A DNA stretch of 64,000 bases from Gemmatimonas sp. (GTDB taxonomy: Bacteria > Gemmatimonadota > Gemmatimonadetes > Gemmatimonadales > Gemmatimonadaceae): the NCBI RefSeq assembly GCF_031426495.1, contig NZ_JANPLK010000027.1, positions 62,001 through 126,000 on the forward strand. Direction: 5' to 3'. Shown here in pieces: positions 35,044-44,400 of this stretch. The translations under genes and the position numbers were made by a program. Each line of letters starts with the position of its first letter. Positions within the stretch are counted from its first letter, which is position 1. The notes below the pieces were generated by a model. It did no database searches, was not told the origin of the DNA, and was given only the letters and a program-made list of their open reading frames with translations.

Positions 35044-38000
35044 ATGCGACGATTCTCCACGCGCTTAGCGCTTCTCTGTGTCCTGTCAGTGCTCTCGGCC
35101 TGCTCCGGCGGCGATTCGCCCGCCGGACCGACCGCGCCCCCGCCGCCACCTACCCCGGCACCGATTCCGCCGGGTGTGTTGAGCCTCGTCGTGGCGGGCC
35201 TACCGACCGGCACCAACGCCGATATCACCGTGGCCGGCGCCGGGTTCACACGCGCCGCGTCCGGCACCGTGAGTTGGGTCGATATCCCGGCCGGTCAGCA
35301 TACGATCACCGTGCGTCCCGTGCGTGCGGTCGATGGGACGTATACCGCCACGCCGTCTGCGTTCATCGTGACCGTGGTGAGCGGGTCCACATCAACGGCC
35401 GCCACGATCACCTACGCGCCCCTGCCCACCGCACTCGACCTCGCCATCGCCGGCGTGCCGGGAGGCGTGGATGCGCCGGTTACCGTGTCGGCGCCGGGGG
35501 GCGGCGATATCGCCGTAACGTCCTCGCGCCTGCTGACCAACGCCAACACCGGCCGCTGGAAAGTCGCGGCCGGCACGCTGCTCTCGGGCGGATTCCGCTA
35601 TGCGGCGTCGCCCGCCGCCATCGATACGCTCGTGCTGTACGGCGACACCGCGCGCGTGACGGTGCGCTACAACGTGTCCAGTGGTGCGCTGGCGGTGGCG
35701 CTCACCGGTCTCCCATCTGCCTTGGCTGGCGCCGTGCAGGTAACGGGTCCGGAGGGCTTCCGTCGGGCGCTCACCGCCACGGCCACGCTGACCGAGCTCA
35801 CCCCTGGTGCCTATCAGGTGGTTGCGTCGGCCGTCAGCGCTGGCGGCATCAGCTACCGCCCCGCCGCCGATACCGTGAACGTCACCGTGAGTGCCTCGCT
35901 GATCGCCGCGCCAGCGACCGTCGTGTACGCCGCCCAGGTCGGTCGCGTGGTCATCACGACCAGCGGCCTCCCTGCCGACGCGGCGCCAGCGTTGACCCTG
36001 ACTGGCAGCACCGTCGCGCGGGCCCTCAGCGGCCCCGCCACGCTCGATTCGTTGCCCGTGGGCAGCTACGCCCTGTCCGCCGGTCTGCTCACGGTGGCGG
36101 GCGTGCGCTACATGCCGGTCACGGCCACCCAGAATCTCGCGGTCACCACCGGCAATACGACCACAGTCAACGTGCCCTTCATCGTGGTGCCCACGGTCGT
36201 CGAGGTTCCTGTGTCGGGGTTGCCGAACGGCACCGCCGCCAACATTTCACTCACGGCGCCGAACGGGGACGTTTCGCCGGTCACGGCGACCACCCGTATC
36301 AGCCCCGCGGCCTCCGGACGTTGGCGGCTCACGGCCGGCAGCGTCACGAGCGGCGGCGCGAGCTATCTGCCCACGCCGACGTCGCGCGACACGTCCGTGA
36401 CTGCGGGTGACACACTCCGACTTCCGGTGCAGTACACGATCACGTCCGGCTCGATCGCGGTGGTCGTGGGCGGTCTCCCGGGTGGAGCCGCCGGCAGCGT
36501 CACCGTGACCGGACCGGGCGGCTACTCGCAAAACGTGACCGGTACGACGACGCTGACCCTGCTCACGCCGGGCAGCTACACCGTGTCCGCCGCCAACGTA
36601 TCGGCGGCTGGCACCACCTACGTGCCGACGCCCACCTCGCAGTCGGTTGCCGTGGTGGCCTCGCTGGTTGCCGCGCCGGCCACGGTGTCGTATGCGTTGG
36701 CCACCGGCGCCGTCACTATTTCCACCAGTGGCATGCCGGGCGGGGTCACCCCCACATTCTCGCTCACCGGTACGGGCGCACCGCGATCAGCCAGCGGCAC
36801 CGGAACGGTTTCGTCGCTTGAAGTCGGAAGCTGGACGATCACCGCCAACACGATCGTGAGCGGTGCCACGACGTACACGCCAGCGCCGTCCTCGCAAAGT
36901 GTGTCGATCACACCGAACGGCACGGCGACCGCCAGCTTCGCGTATACGGCAACGGTGGCGACGAATTACGCCATCACCAACGTCTACCTCACGCAAGCGA
37001 TTCAGAGGCTCGACAACTCGGTCACGTTGGTCGCCGGTCGCGACGCGCTGCTGCGCGTATTCGTGCAGGCCAATGCCGCCAACACCGCGCGCCCCGATGT
37101 GCGCGTGCGCATCTACGACGGCGTCTCGTTACTGCAGACCACCACGGTCACGGCCCCTGAAACCAGCGTTCGCACCGCCATCGCCGAAGGCACGCTGACG
37201 TCCACCTGGAACGTTCTCGTGCCTGGGGCAAGCATCCGCACGACCACGCGCGTACTTGTCGATCTCGACCCGACGTTGGCGATCACCGATGCCGACCGCA
37301 GCGACAACACGTGGCCGACCAATGGCACGCCGCAGAGCGTCAGCGTGAACACGGTGCCGACCTTCAACGTGCGCTTCGTGCCGATCGTCGTCGGCGCGCT
37401 CACCGGCAACGTGACCGCGGGCAACAGGGCGTCGTTCCTGTCGTCGGTGTCGCGTATGTTCCCGCTCGGCACCGTGTCCTCTGATGTGCGCGCGCCATTC
37501 ACCTCCAGCGCCACGGAAATCCAAAGCAACGACGGCAATAACCAGTGGCTCACCGTGCTGAGTGAGATCAACGCCTTGCGTACCACCGACGGCGCGCCGA
37601 ACACCATGCACTATTACGGCGTGCTCAAGGTGTCGTATACCAGCGGCATCGCCGGCTATGGCTACGTGCCCGGACGCGCCGCGATCGGCTGGGATTATCT
37701 GCCCAGCGGAGATCGTGTGGCCGCGCACGAGTGGGGGCACAACTTCTCGAGACAGCATGCGCCTTGTAGCACATCGGGAGACACCAGCTATCCCTACGCG
37801 GGCGGTGTGATCAACTTCTGGGGTTGGAACAGCTTGTCGAACACGCTGGTGTCGCCCACTTGGACCGATGTGATGGGCTATTGCGGCAATCAGTGGATCA
37901 GCGACTACAACTGGGCGGCCGTGATGCAGTACCGCAGCACCTCCGGCGGCGTCTCGTCTGCCGACGCGCCTGGTGAGGGATTGCTGGTGTGGGGACGCGT

Positions 38001-38535
38001 GGTGAACGGACAGATCCGGCTCGAACCGGCATTTCGGGTGAACGCCCCGGCCACTGCCGGGACCACGTCGGCGTCGCATCGTCTCGAGCTGCTCGATGCC
38101 GATGGCACGGCGCTGCTCGATACGCCAGTCGACGCGCAGCGCGTGGACCATGCGACCGCATCCGACGAACGGCAGTTCGCCGTGATCGTGCCGTGGAGCA
38201 GCGCGCTCGAGGCGAGACTGGCCTCGATCAGGGTGCGCGACGCTCGTTCCCCCTTGTCAGCCGTATCGCGCAAGAGCGCCCGGGTGACGGCGCCCGGGAG
38301 CGGCGGCACCGGCGGCACGCAAATCGCCCCTTTGCTCCAGGCTCAGGTGGATCGCACCGCCGAGGGCCGGGCGCGTGTCACGTGGAACAGCTCGGCCTAT
38401 CCTATGGCCATGGTGCGTGACGCGTCGACGGGCGCGTTGATGGGCTTCGTGCGGCGCTCCGGCGACGCGGTCGTGACCGGCGGTCGGGCGGTCGAGGTGG
38501 TGTTCTCCGACGGAGTGCGCACAGTTCGCCGGTAG
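35044..38535 (+). CDS. Large lipoprotein with seven ~84-residue repeats and a metzincin-like protease domain
   Basis: 1163 residues. A signal peptide with lipobox SVLSAC ends near residue 20, followed by a Pro-rich stalk. Seven diverged Ig-like repeats start near residues 45, 132, 215, 299, 384, 469 and 554, each opening with a strand plus GLPxG or GxPGG. From about 640 a CARDB-like beta domain follows (NSVTLVAGRDALLRVFVQA). The C-terminal part has a zinc motif HEWGHNFSRQH at about 895-905 (HExxHxxxxxH) and a Met-turn-like VMGYC about 35 residues on, so it is a metzincin-type protease with Ser where Gly is usual. It is likely displayed on the cell surface. It lies between pdhC and lpdA, but its job there is unknown. 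Confidence 0.8.
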   Translation: MRRFSTRLALLCVLSVLSACSGGDSPAGPTAPPPPPTPAPIPPGVLSLVVAGLPTGTNADITVAGAGFTRAASGTVSWVDIPAGQHTITVRPVRAVDGTYTATPSAFIVTVVSGSTSTAATITYAPLPTALDLAIAGVPGGVDAPVTVSAPGGGDIAVTSSRLLTNANTGRWKVAAGTLLSGGFRYAASPAAIDTLVLYGDTARVTVRYNVSSGALAVALTGLPSALAGAVQVTGPEGFRRALTATATLTELTPGAYQVVASAVSAGGISYRPAADTVNVTVSASLIAAPATVVYAAQVGRVVITTSGLPADAAPALTLTGSTVARALSGPATLDSLPVGSYALSAGLLTVAGVRYMPVTATQNLAVTTGNTTTVNVPFIVVPTVVEVPVSGLPNGTAANISLTAPNGDVSPVTATTRISPAASGRWRLTAGSVTSGGASYLPTPTSRDTSVTAGDTLRLPVQYTITSGSIAVVVGGLPGGAAGSVTVTGPGGYSQNVTGTTTLTLLTPGSYTVSAANVSAAGTTYVPTPTSQSVAVVASLVAAPATVSYALATGAVTISTSGMPGGVTPTFSLTGTGAPRSASGTGTVSSLEVGSWTITANTIVSGATTYTPAPSSQSVSITPNGTATASFAYTATVATNYAITNVYLTQAIQRLDNSVTLVAGRDALLRVFVQANAANTARPDVRVRIYDGVSLLQTTTVTAPETSVRTAIAEGTLTSTWNVLVPGASIRTTTRVLVDLDPTLAITDADRSDNTWPTNGTPQSVSVNTVPTFNVRFVPIVVGALTGNVTAGNRASFLSSVSRMFPLGTVSSDVRAPFTSSATEIQSNDGNNQWLTVLSEINALRTTDGAPNTMHYYGVLKVSYTSGIAGYGYVPGRAAIGWDYLPSGDRVAAHEWGHNFSRQHAPCSTSGDTSYPYAGGVINFWGWNSLSNTLVSPTWTDVMGYCGNQWISDYNWAAVMQYRSTSGGVSSADAPGEGLLVWGRVVNGQIRLEPAFRVNAPATAGTTSASHRLELLDADGTALLDTPVDAQRVDHATASDERQFAVIVPWSSALEARLASIRVRDARSPLSAVSRKSARVTAPGSGGTGGTQIAPLLQAQVDRTAEGRARVTWNSSAYPMAMVRDASTGALMGFVRRSGDAVVTGGRAVEVVFSDGVRTVRR

Positions 38536-38594
38536 CGTGTGTTTTCCGCTACTTTTCCTGTGCTCTCCCTAGAACACGTCTATCCCCGACTATC

Positions 38595-39998
38595 ATGGCT
38601 TTGTTCGACGTCATCATTCTTGGCGGCGGTCCCGCCGGCTACGTCTGCGCCATCCGCTGTGCCCAGCTGGGCATGCAGGTGGCCGTTATCGAACGTGAAG
38701 CACTCGGCGGCACCTGTGTGCTGTGGGGCTGCATTCCGGCCAAATCGCTGCTCGAAAGCGCCGGCCTCGCGGTAAAACTCGGCAAGGCGGCCGAACACGG
38801 CATCACCATCGACGGCATCACGCTCGACTTCGGTCCGGCGATGAAGCGCTCACGCAGCATCAGCGCTCAGAACTCCAAGGGCGTCGAGTTCCTGTTCAAG
38901 AAATACAAGGTGCAGTGGATCCGCGGTGAAGGCGTCATCGAGAAGGCCAAAAAGGTGAGCGTGACGCTGGCCGACGGAAAGAAGGAGACCCACGAGGCCA
39001 AGAAGGCCGTCGTGATCGCTACCGGATCACGCGTGAAGGGGCTGCCGCAGGCCGGTCTCGAACTCGACAAGAACGTCGTGCTGTCCAGCGATGATGTGCT
39101 CGTGGCGGAGAAGGCTCCGGCATCGATGGTGGTGGTGGGTGCTGGTGCGGTCGGCGTGGAGTTCGCCGATGTGTTCGCTGCCTTCGGTACGAAGGTCACG
39201 ATGGTCGAAGTCGCCCCCACGATTCTTCCGATCGAAGACGCCGATTGCAGCGCTGAGCTGGCGAAGGCGTTCAAGAAGCGGAAGATCGAGGTGCTCACCG
39301 GCGCCAAGCTCACCAGCACCAAGGTCACCAAGACCGGCGCCACGCTAGTGGTCGAAGCGGGCGGCAGCACGCACACGCTGGAAGTCGAGAAGGTGCTCGT
39401 GGCGGCCGGTCGCGCGCCGAACGTCGAGAAGATCGGTCTCGAGACGGTCGGTATCGCGAAGTCGGAGCGCGGCTTCGTGAAGATCAACGCGAAGTTCGAG
39501 ACCAACGTGGCAGGCTATTACGCCATCGGTGACGTCGCTGGCAATCAGATGCTGGCTCATAAGGGCTCACGCGAAGGGCACGTGCTGGCCGATCTGCTGG
39601 GCGGCGAGCATCCGCATCTCGTGAATTACAACAACATTCCGAGCTGCACCTACTGTCATCCGGAAGTCGCCAGCATCGGACTCACCGAGCAGGCATGCAA
39701 GGATCAGAAGCTCGATTACAAAGTGGGCAAGTTCCCGTTCTCGGCGAACGGCCGCGCGCGCACCAGCGGAGAGACCGACGGCTTCGTGAAGATCATTCGC
39801 GACGCCAAGTACGGTGAAATCCTCGGCGCGCACATTGTCGGCGCGCATGCGACCGAAATGATTCACGAGCTCGTGGTCGCCCGCGAAAACGAGTTCACGG
39901 TCGAAGAGATCGACCTCGCGATCCACGCCCATCCCACGCTCAGCGAAGCGATTGGCGAGGCGGTACTGGATTCGTTGGGCAAGATGATACACGCCTAG
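38595..39998 (+). CDS. lpdA: Dihydrolipoyl dehydrogenase (E3 / glycine cleavage L protein)
   Basis: 467 residues. It reoxidises dihydrolipoyl groups of PdhC and GcvH, passing electrons via a disulfide and FAD to NAD. FAD motif VIILGGGPAGYVCAIRC at the start; redox-active disulfide in GGTCVLWGCIPAKS (CxxxxC as required, though the middle residues differ from the common LNVG); NAD motif VVVGAGAVGVEFADVF at about 180; second FAD motif YAIGDVAG; C-terminal catalytic His in HAHPTLSEAIGEA. ATG 38595 is the natural start. As the only E3 in the window it can serve both complexes. Confidence 0.96.
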   Translation: MALFDVIILGGGPAGYVCAIRCAQLGMQVAVIEREALGGTCVLWGCIPAKSLLESAGLAVKLGKAAEHGITIDGITLDFGPAMKRSRSISAQNSKGVEFLFKKYKVQWIRGEGVIEKAKKVSVTLADGKKETHEAKKAVVIATGSRVKGLPQAGLELDKNVVLSSDDVLVAEKAPASMVVVGAGAVGVEFADVFAAFGTKVTMVEVAPTILPIEDADCSAELAKAFKKRKIEVLTGAKLTSTKVTKTGATLVVEAGGSTHTLEVEKVLVAAGRAPNVEKIGLETVGIAKSERGFVKINAKFETNVAGYYAIGDVAGNQMLAHKGSREGHVLADLLGGEHPHLVNYNNIPSCTYCHPEVASIGLTEQACKDQKLDYKVGKFPFSANGRARTSGETDGFVKIIRDAKYGEILGAHIVGAHATEMIHELVVARENEFTVEEIDLAIHAHPTLSEAIGEAVLDSLGKMIHA

Positions 39999-40012
39999 TC
40001 TGACAACTGCGA

Positions 40013-40081
40013 AGTAGGGGGTACGGGGTACGGGGTATGGGGTACTTCCTTCTCCGTACTCCCTACCCCTTACTGTTTTTT
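40013..40081 (+). terminator. Hairpin plus U-tract abutting the lipB start, overlapping a G-quadruplex motif
   Basis: Left arm 40013-40033 and right arm 40054-40074 pair at 18 of 21 positions. G and then six T residues (40076-40081) follow, the form of an intrinsic terminator for lpdA. The last T is the base before the lipB ATG. The left side also holds four G runs (40017-40042) with 3-nt spacers TAC, TAC and TAT, a canonical G-quadruplex pattern. The two structures share bases and cannot form together. Confidence 0.65.
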
Positions 40082-40783
40082 ATGCTGTTGTATTGCCTAG
40101 ATCTCGGCCTCACCCCGTACGACGCTGTATGGGCGCTCCAAAAGCGCGCGGCGTTAGCGCGGAGCGCGGGCACGCTCGATCAAGACCTGCTCATTCTGGT
40201 GCAGCATCCTCCGGTGGTGACGCTGGGGCGGAGTACGAAGCCCGGCAATCTGTTGGTGACACCCGAGTATCTGGCCTTGCGCGGCGTGGAGCTGCGCGAT
40301 GTCGAGCGCGGTGGCGACGTGACCATCCACGAGCCGGGGCAATTGGTGGCCTACCCCATCATTGATCTCAAGCGCCACAAACAGGACCTGCACTGGTACC
40401 TGCGTCAGGTCGAGGAGTCGATCATCGTAGCGCTCCGCGCCTTTGGCCTCGAGACGGGTCGCGTGGCAGGCCTTACCGGCGTCTGGCGCGAGGATTCCGC
40501 CGGGCGGCGAAAGCTGGCCAGTATCGGCGTGCACGCGCGTGACTGGGTCACCTGGCATGGGGTGGCACTCAACGTGGAGAACGATCTCTCCACCTTTGAG
40601 CACGTGGTACCGTGTGGCATCGACGAGGTGCAGATGAGCACCGTGGCGCGCGAATGTGCCGCCGCCGGTTTGGTGGTACCGTCGTTCGGCGAAGTATCGG
40701 AGGCCGTGGCCGCCGGTGTGGCGTCGGTGTTTAGGCTGACTCCCGTGCGATCCACGTTTCAGGGCATCGACGCGATGATCTGA
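40082..40783 (+). CDS. lipB: Octanoyl-[ACP]:protein N-octanoyltransferase
   Basis: 233 residues. It moves octanoate from acyl carrier protein to the lipoyl-domain lysine, the step before LipA. The LipB signature is complete: LQHPPVVTLGRS, RGGDVTIHEPGQLVAYPI, the catalytic Lys at about 144 in RKLASIGVHARDWVTWHG and Cys at about 178 in VPCGI. The ATG at 40082 gives the usual start (LLYCLDLGLTPYDAVWALQ); a start inside the upstream repeat (40037) would add a hydrophobic leader not seen in the family. There is no Shine-Dalgarno; the ATG directly follows a T-run of the preceding hairpin. Confidence 0.95.
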   Translation: MLLYCLDLGLTPYDAVWALQKRAALARSAGTLDQDLLILVQHPPVVTLGRSTKPGNLLVTPEYLALRGVELRDVERGGDVTIHEPGQLVAYPIIDLKRHKQDLHWYLRQVEESIIVALRAFGLETGRVAGLTGVWREDSAGRRKLASIGVHARDWVTWHGVALNVENDLSTFEHVVPCGIDEVQMSTVARECAAAGLVVPSFGEVSEAVAAGVASVFRLTPVRSTFQGIDAMI

Positions 40784-40819
40784 CTCCGCGCACCTTCAGC
40801 TCGTAGTCATGGGTGCACA

Positions 40820-40850
40820 ACGGGGCCGCTCTCCAGGAGAGCGGCCCCGT
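40820..40850. terminator. Bidirectional terminator between lipB and a convergent lipoprotein gene
   Basis: A 15-bp perfect stem (acggggccgctctcc and its complement) with a single-base centre, ending in TTT on the plus strand, lies 37 bp after the lipB stop and 31 bp from the convergent gene. Its position and strength suit both directions. Confidence 0.65.
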
Positions 40851-40880
40851 TTCACGTGCGGTTCGAGCTGATGGCCGGCC

Positions 40881-41333
40881 CTACTTGCCGCCCGACTGCG
40901 CCTTACTGATCGAATCAAGTCGTTCCCGGCCGCGAATGGCGTTCGGGATGCCCGCCTTGGTGGCGAATTCCTCGTAGAAGCTCCACCCGCCACCCTGGAA
41001 CTTCCCGTCCTTCAGGACAACGGGCGTTTCAGTGACCTTGGCGATGGCGTCTTCAAGCGTGCCCGGTTCCTCACGGTACCAAATCACGTCGACTTTTCCG
41101 CCTCCCGCGATGTAGGTCTGCCGGCGGAATCCGCCGATCAATCGCAGTGAATCGGCCGGCAGCGGCGCCGTGAGCGGTCCTGAGCCCAGCTCGGCGACGA
41201 CCTGCTCGATGGTGCCTTCCTTGGGAATCTTCTTGATTTTGGCCGCACCGAGGTCGGAGCTACAGGCGGCCAGTGACGCGAGAACGAAAGTGACAAGCGC
41301 GAGTCGCGCTGTTTTGACAAAACGAGTGTGCAT
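40881..41333 (-). CDS. Small lipoprotein of unknown function
   Basis: 150 residues. A signal peptide with lipobox LASLAAC ends near residue 20. The mature part has a helix-turn pattern GTIEQVVAELG and a strand-rich segment ending in DVIWYREEPG, which loosely recalls the small SmpA/BamE fold, followed by VVLKDGKFQGGGWSFYEE. This similarity is weak. A longer frame to 41624 runs through the terminator of the upstream gene, so ATG 41333 is preferred. It lies about 100 bp downstream of the Big2 lipoprotein on the same strand, separated from it by a strong terminator. Confidence 0.72.
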   Translation of the reverse strand: MHTRFVKTARLALVTFVLASLAACSSDLGAAKIKKIPKEGTIEQVVAELGSGPLTAPLPADSLRLIGGFRRQTYIAGGGKVDVIWYREEPGTLEDAIAKVTETPVVLKDGKFQGGGWSFYEEFATKAGIPNAIRGRERLDSISKAQSGGK

Positions 41334-41385
41334 AGCCTGACGAAAGGGTAAGACGGAGAATACGTCGAAAGACCGCAAACGCAAA

Positions 41386-41415
41386 TGGGGGGGAGGCCCG
41401 AAGGCCTCCCCCCCA
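41386..41415 (-). terminator. Strong intrinsic terminator of the Big2 lipoprotein gene
   Basis: On the minus strand a 13-bp perfect stem (tgggggggaggcc / ggcctccccccca) is closed by a TTCG tetraloop, an unusually stable loop in RNA, and is followed by TTTGCGTTTG. It lies 20 bp past the stop at 41435. Confidence 0.82.
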
Positions 41416-41434
41416 CCTTCATGCGTCATGCGAG

Positions 41435-44400
41435 TTACGGCGTGACGGTCGAAGCAGAAACACTTGTGTTCGTCGACAGCGCACGGCCCTTGAGGACCGT
41501 CGGAGCGGCGAACGTTCCACCCGTGCCGACCGCGATGAAGCGGCGACCAGAGACCGAGCTCAGGGCAGCAGGCGTGTTCAGGCTGCTGGCACCGTTGACC
41601 GGCTGCGTGAGACGGTAGGTCCACACGCGGGTCGTGCCGTTGTCGGCGATGTACACCGGGCCCGCGCCAGTCGGCGAGACGCTCGGTGACGTCTTCGCAT
41701 CGACGTTTCCGATGTACTGCCAGTTACCCGCCAGCAGCTCGTAGAAGTCGACGCGATCGAACGGCGAGTTGATCTGGTTCGTGGTGGCCGTCACAATCGC
41801 CTTGAGACCCGTTGCCGGGGCATTCCACTGCACGATACCCTGGCCCAGCGTCCAGCTGACGAGGTTCGGGTTGGCCGTGTTCCACGTCTGCGTGTCGTTG
41901 CCGACGTTCGCCGAGAGGAGCGCAACACCCGAGCCGACGCCGACATAGAAGCCGGAGTTGAGGCCAGCAGCATTCACAATGCGCGCCGTAACAGTGTCCG
42001 GGCGGTTGTTGCTTGCCGCGGCCAATGCACCAGCTGCATCAGTCTGCTCGATGTTCGTGTAGTAGTTGATGCCCGACGTGAACGGCGTACCGACCGTAAT
42101 GTTGCCATTCAGGCCGATCACATCGTTGAAGCGGGCGTTATACAGCGTGGCCGGGAAGAGCAGGTTCGCGTCGGTCGTACCATCGGTCAGACCGCTGTAC
42201 GAGGCACGGAAGTTGGTAAAGTGCGCTTCAACCAGTCCCGTGACATTCGGCGTGAACATGTTCGGGCCCGCGGCCGTGACCGTACCCGGGAGACCGAGGC
42301 CGGTGATCGTCGGCAGCGTGACGCTATGCAGCACGCGGCGGATGCCCGTGAAGCTGGCGTTACCAGCGCGGTCGATGACCGACGCGCGGTAGGTGTAGTA
42401 GCCTTCCGTGGCGATGTTCGAGCCAAGGACGCGGGTGATCGGACGGTAGCCGTCAGACATCGCCGTGCCGAGGAACGCAGGCGCCATGGTGCAATTCGGG
42501 GCGGTGATGAACGCCGATCCGATACCACCCAGCAAGGCCGTGAAGGCCGTACCGACAACGCAGGAACCGTTCGGCGAAGCCTGATTGGCACGCGCCAGAT
42601 AGTGCTCGGCGGTGTTCAGGCCCGAGCGCTCGTCGAGCGCTTCGGCGCCGAAAATCGTGTCGGTCGCGAGCGGAGCCGCGAGGAACGAAGCGGCCGTGAA
42701 GAGCGACTGATTCGGCGGTCCACCAGCTACCGTCGTGTACGTCGTCGTGTCCAGAGCCGAACCCGGGCCCTGTCCCGGCGTCGCCGGAACCGGCGACGTG
42801 CCGCCGATTGCAGAAGCCGAGTAACGGATTGCCGGGGCAATGTTGTCGATAGCGAACTGCGCCGTCGTCGTCGTACCCGTGTTGCCGAGCTGGTCGTTAC
42901 CCGTGGCCGTGACCGTGTACACGAGGTTCGTGAAGTTGGTCGCGCATTCCGGGATGCCGGCAGCCGTCGTCGGGCTCAGGGCAACGCCCGTCACGCCACA
43001 ACCGCTGTAGGTCCACACGTTCGCCAGCGTACCCGTGCTCGTGCCGACGCCGTTGTCCGTGGTGGTCGTGTTCGTCGAGAAGCTGAACGGCGAGGCAATC
43101 ACGCCCGAGAACCACGCGCCGCTCGCGACGCCAGCGATGGCGACGGTCGGGTTGGCGTAGTCAAGACGGATGGCGATCGGAGCCGGAACCGTGATCGACG
43201 TGCGGTAGCCCGTCGTGGCCGAAACCGTCGGCGCCGCGTTGTTGCTGTTGTCCTGAGCAGCGGCGACGCGCGGGAAATCGCTCGAGTTCGTCTGCGGGTG
43301 TTCCCAGCCCGTGCCGTTGATCGTGTACAGCGTGCTGCTCTTGCCGAAGGTCGTCGCCGCCGTGGCCGAGTACGGCACGGTCGCACCGAAGTTCGACATG
43401 TTCACCGAGGCCGACTGCACCGTACGACCGGCGGTGTAGAACACCGGGACGTAGCGGATCGAGCCAGCGCCCGAGGCGTTCGGACCACCGTAGTAGTTGA
43501 ACGCCACGCCCGACACCGTGCGCGTGGCCGCGGCGGTCGGGTTCGTGAACTGGACAGCCCAGCCGTCCACATTCGTGAAGTTCAGGATGCTGTTGTTGTT
43601 CGTCGCGGCGAAGTTCTCCGCTCCAGCAGCCGTGCGGACCGACGCCCGGATGACGTGCAGGCCGTTCGCATACTTGATCGTCGACGTACCCGTGGCGAAG
43701 TCGGCGGTGAAGTCAGCGGTGTTGATCGAGAGCTGCACCGTGCCTTCGTTCGCCGCGTTGCCCGTGTACGTCTGCTCAGCAGCCGGGGCACCACAGTTGT
43801 TGCCCGCAGCGTCACACACGTAGACACGAACCGCGCTCACCGCCTGGCCGTTCGGCTGGAGGTTGAGCGAGACCTGGATCTGGTCGCGCGTGTTGTTGAT
43901 GTCAACCGGCTGGTTGACCTGCATGTTCGCCGAGAAGGTGATACCCGTGTTGGCCGGGCCACCCGCCGAAGCGACCGGACCCTGCGTCACGTTGGCGATC
44001 GTCACGTTCGCCGGAGCGGCGACCGTCACGGCAACCGACGACGAGAGCGAGGACGCCGCGAAGTTCGTGTTGGCAGCCGAGGCGGCCGTCACAGTGATGA
44101 TCGCCGTACCCGGCGCGTTGGCCGTCACGACACCAGCGGCCGAAACCGAGGCAACCGCGGTCGACGACGACACGTACGTGATCGTCGCAGCCGGCGCGCC
44201 CGAGGGCTGCGTCGCGTTGGCGCCGATCTGCGCCGTGTTGCCGATCGCGAGCGCCAGTGCAGCCGGCGTCACGTTCAGCGTAGCAATGCCGGTCGGAAGC
44301 GCCGTCACCGTGATGGCAACCGCCTGGCTGATCGACGTGCCGCCCGACGTGGCGGTCACCGTGATCGTGGCAACACCCGTACCAACCGCCGTCACAACAC

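Noticed and set aside
33324..35267. Minus-strand frames of 577-647 codons opposite pdhB and pdhC
   Set aside because: They are antisense to well-identified enzymes and have no recognisable domain.
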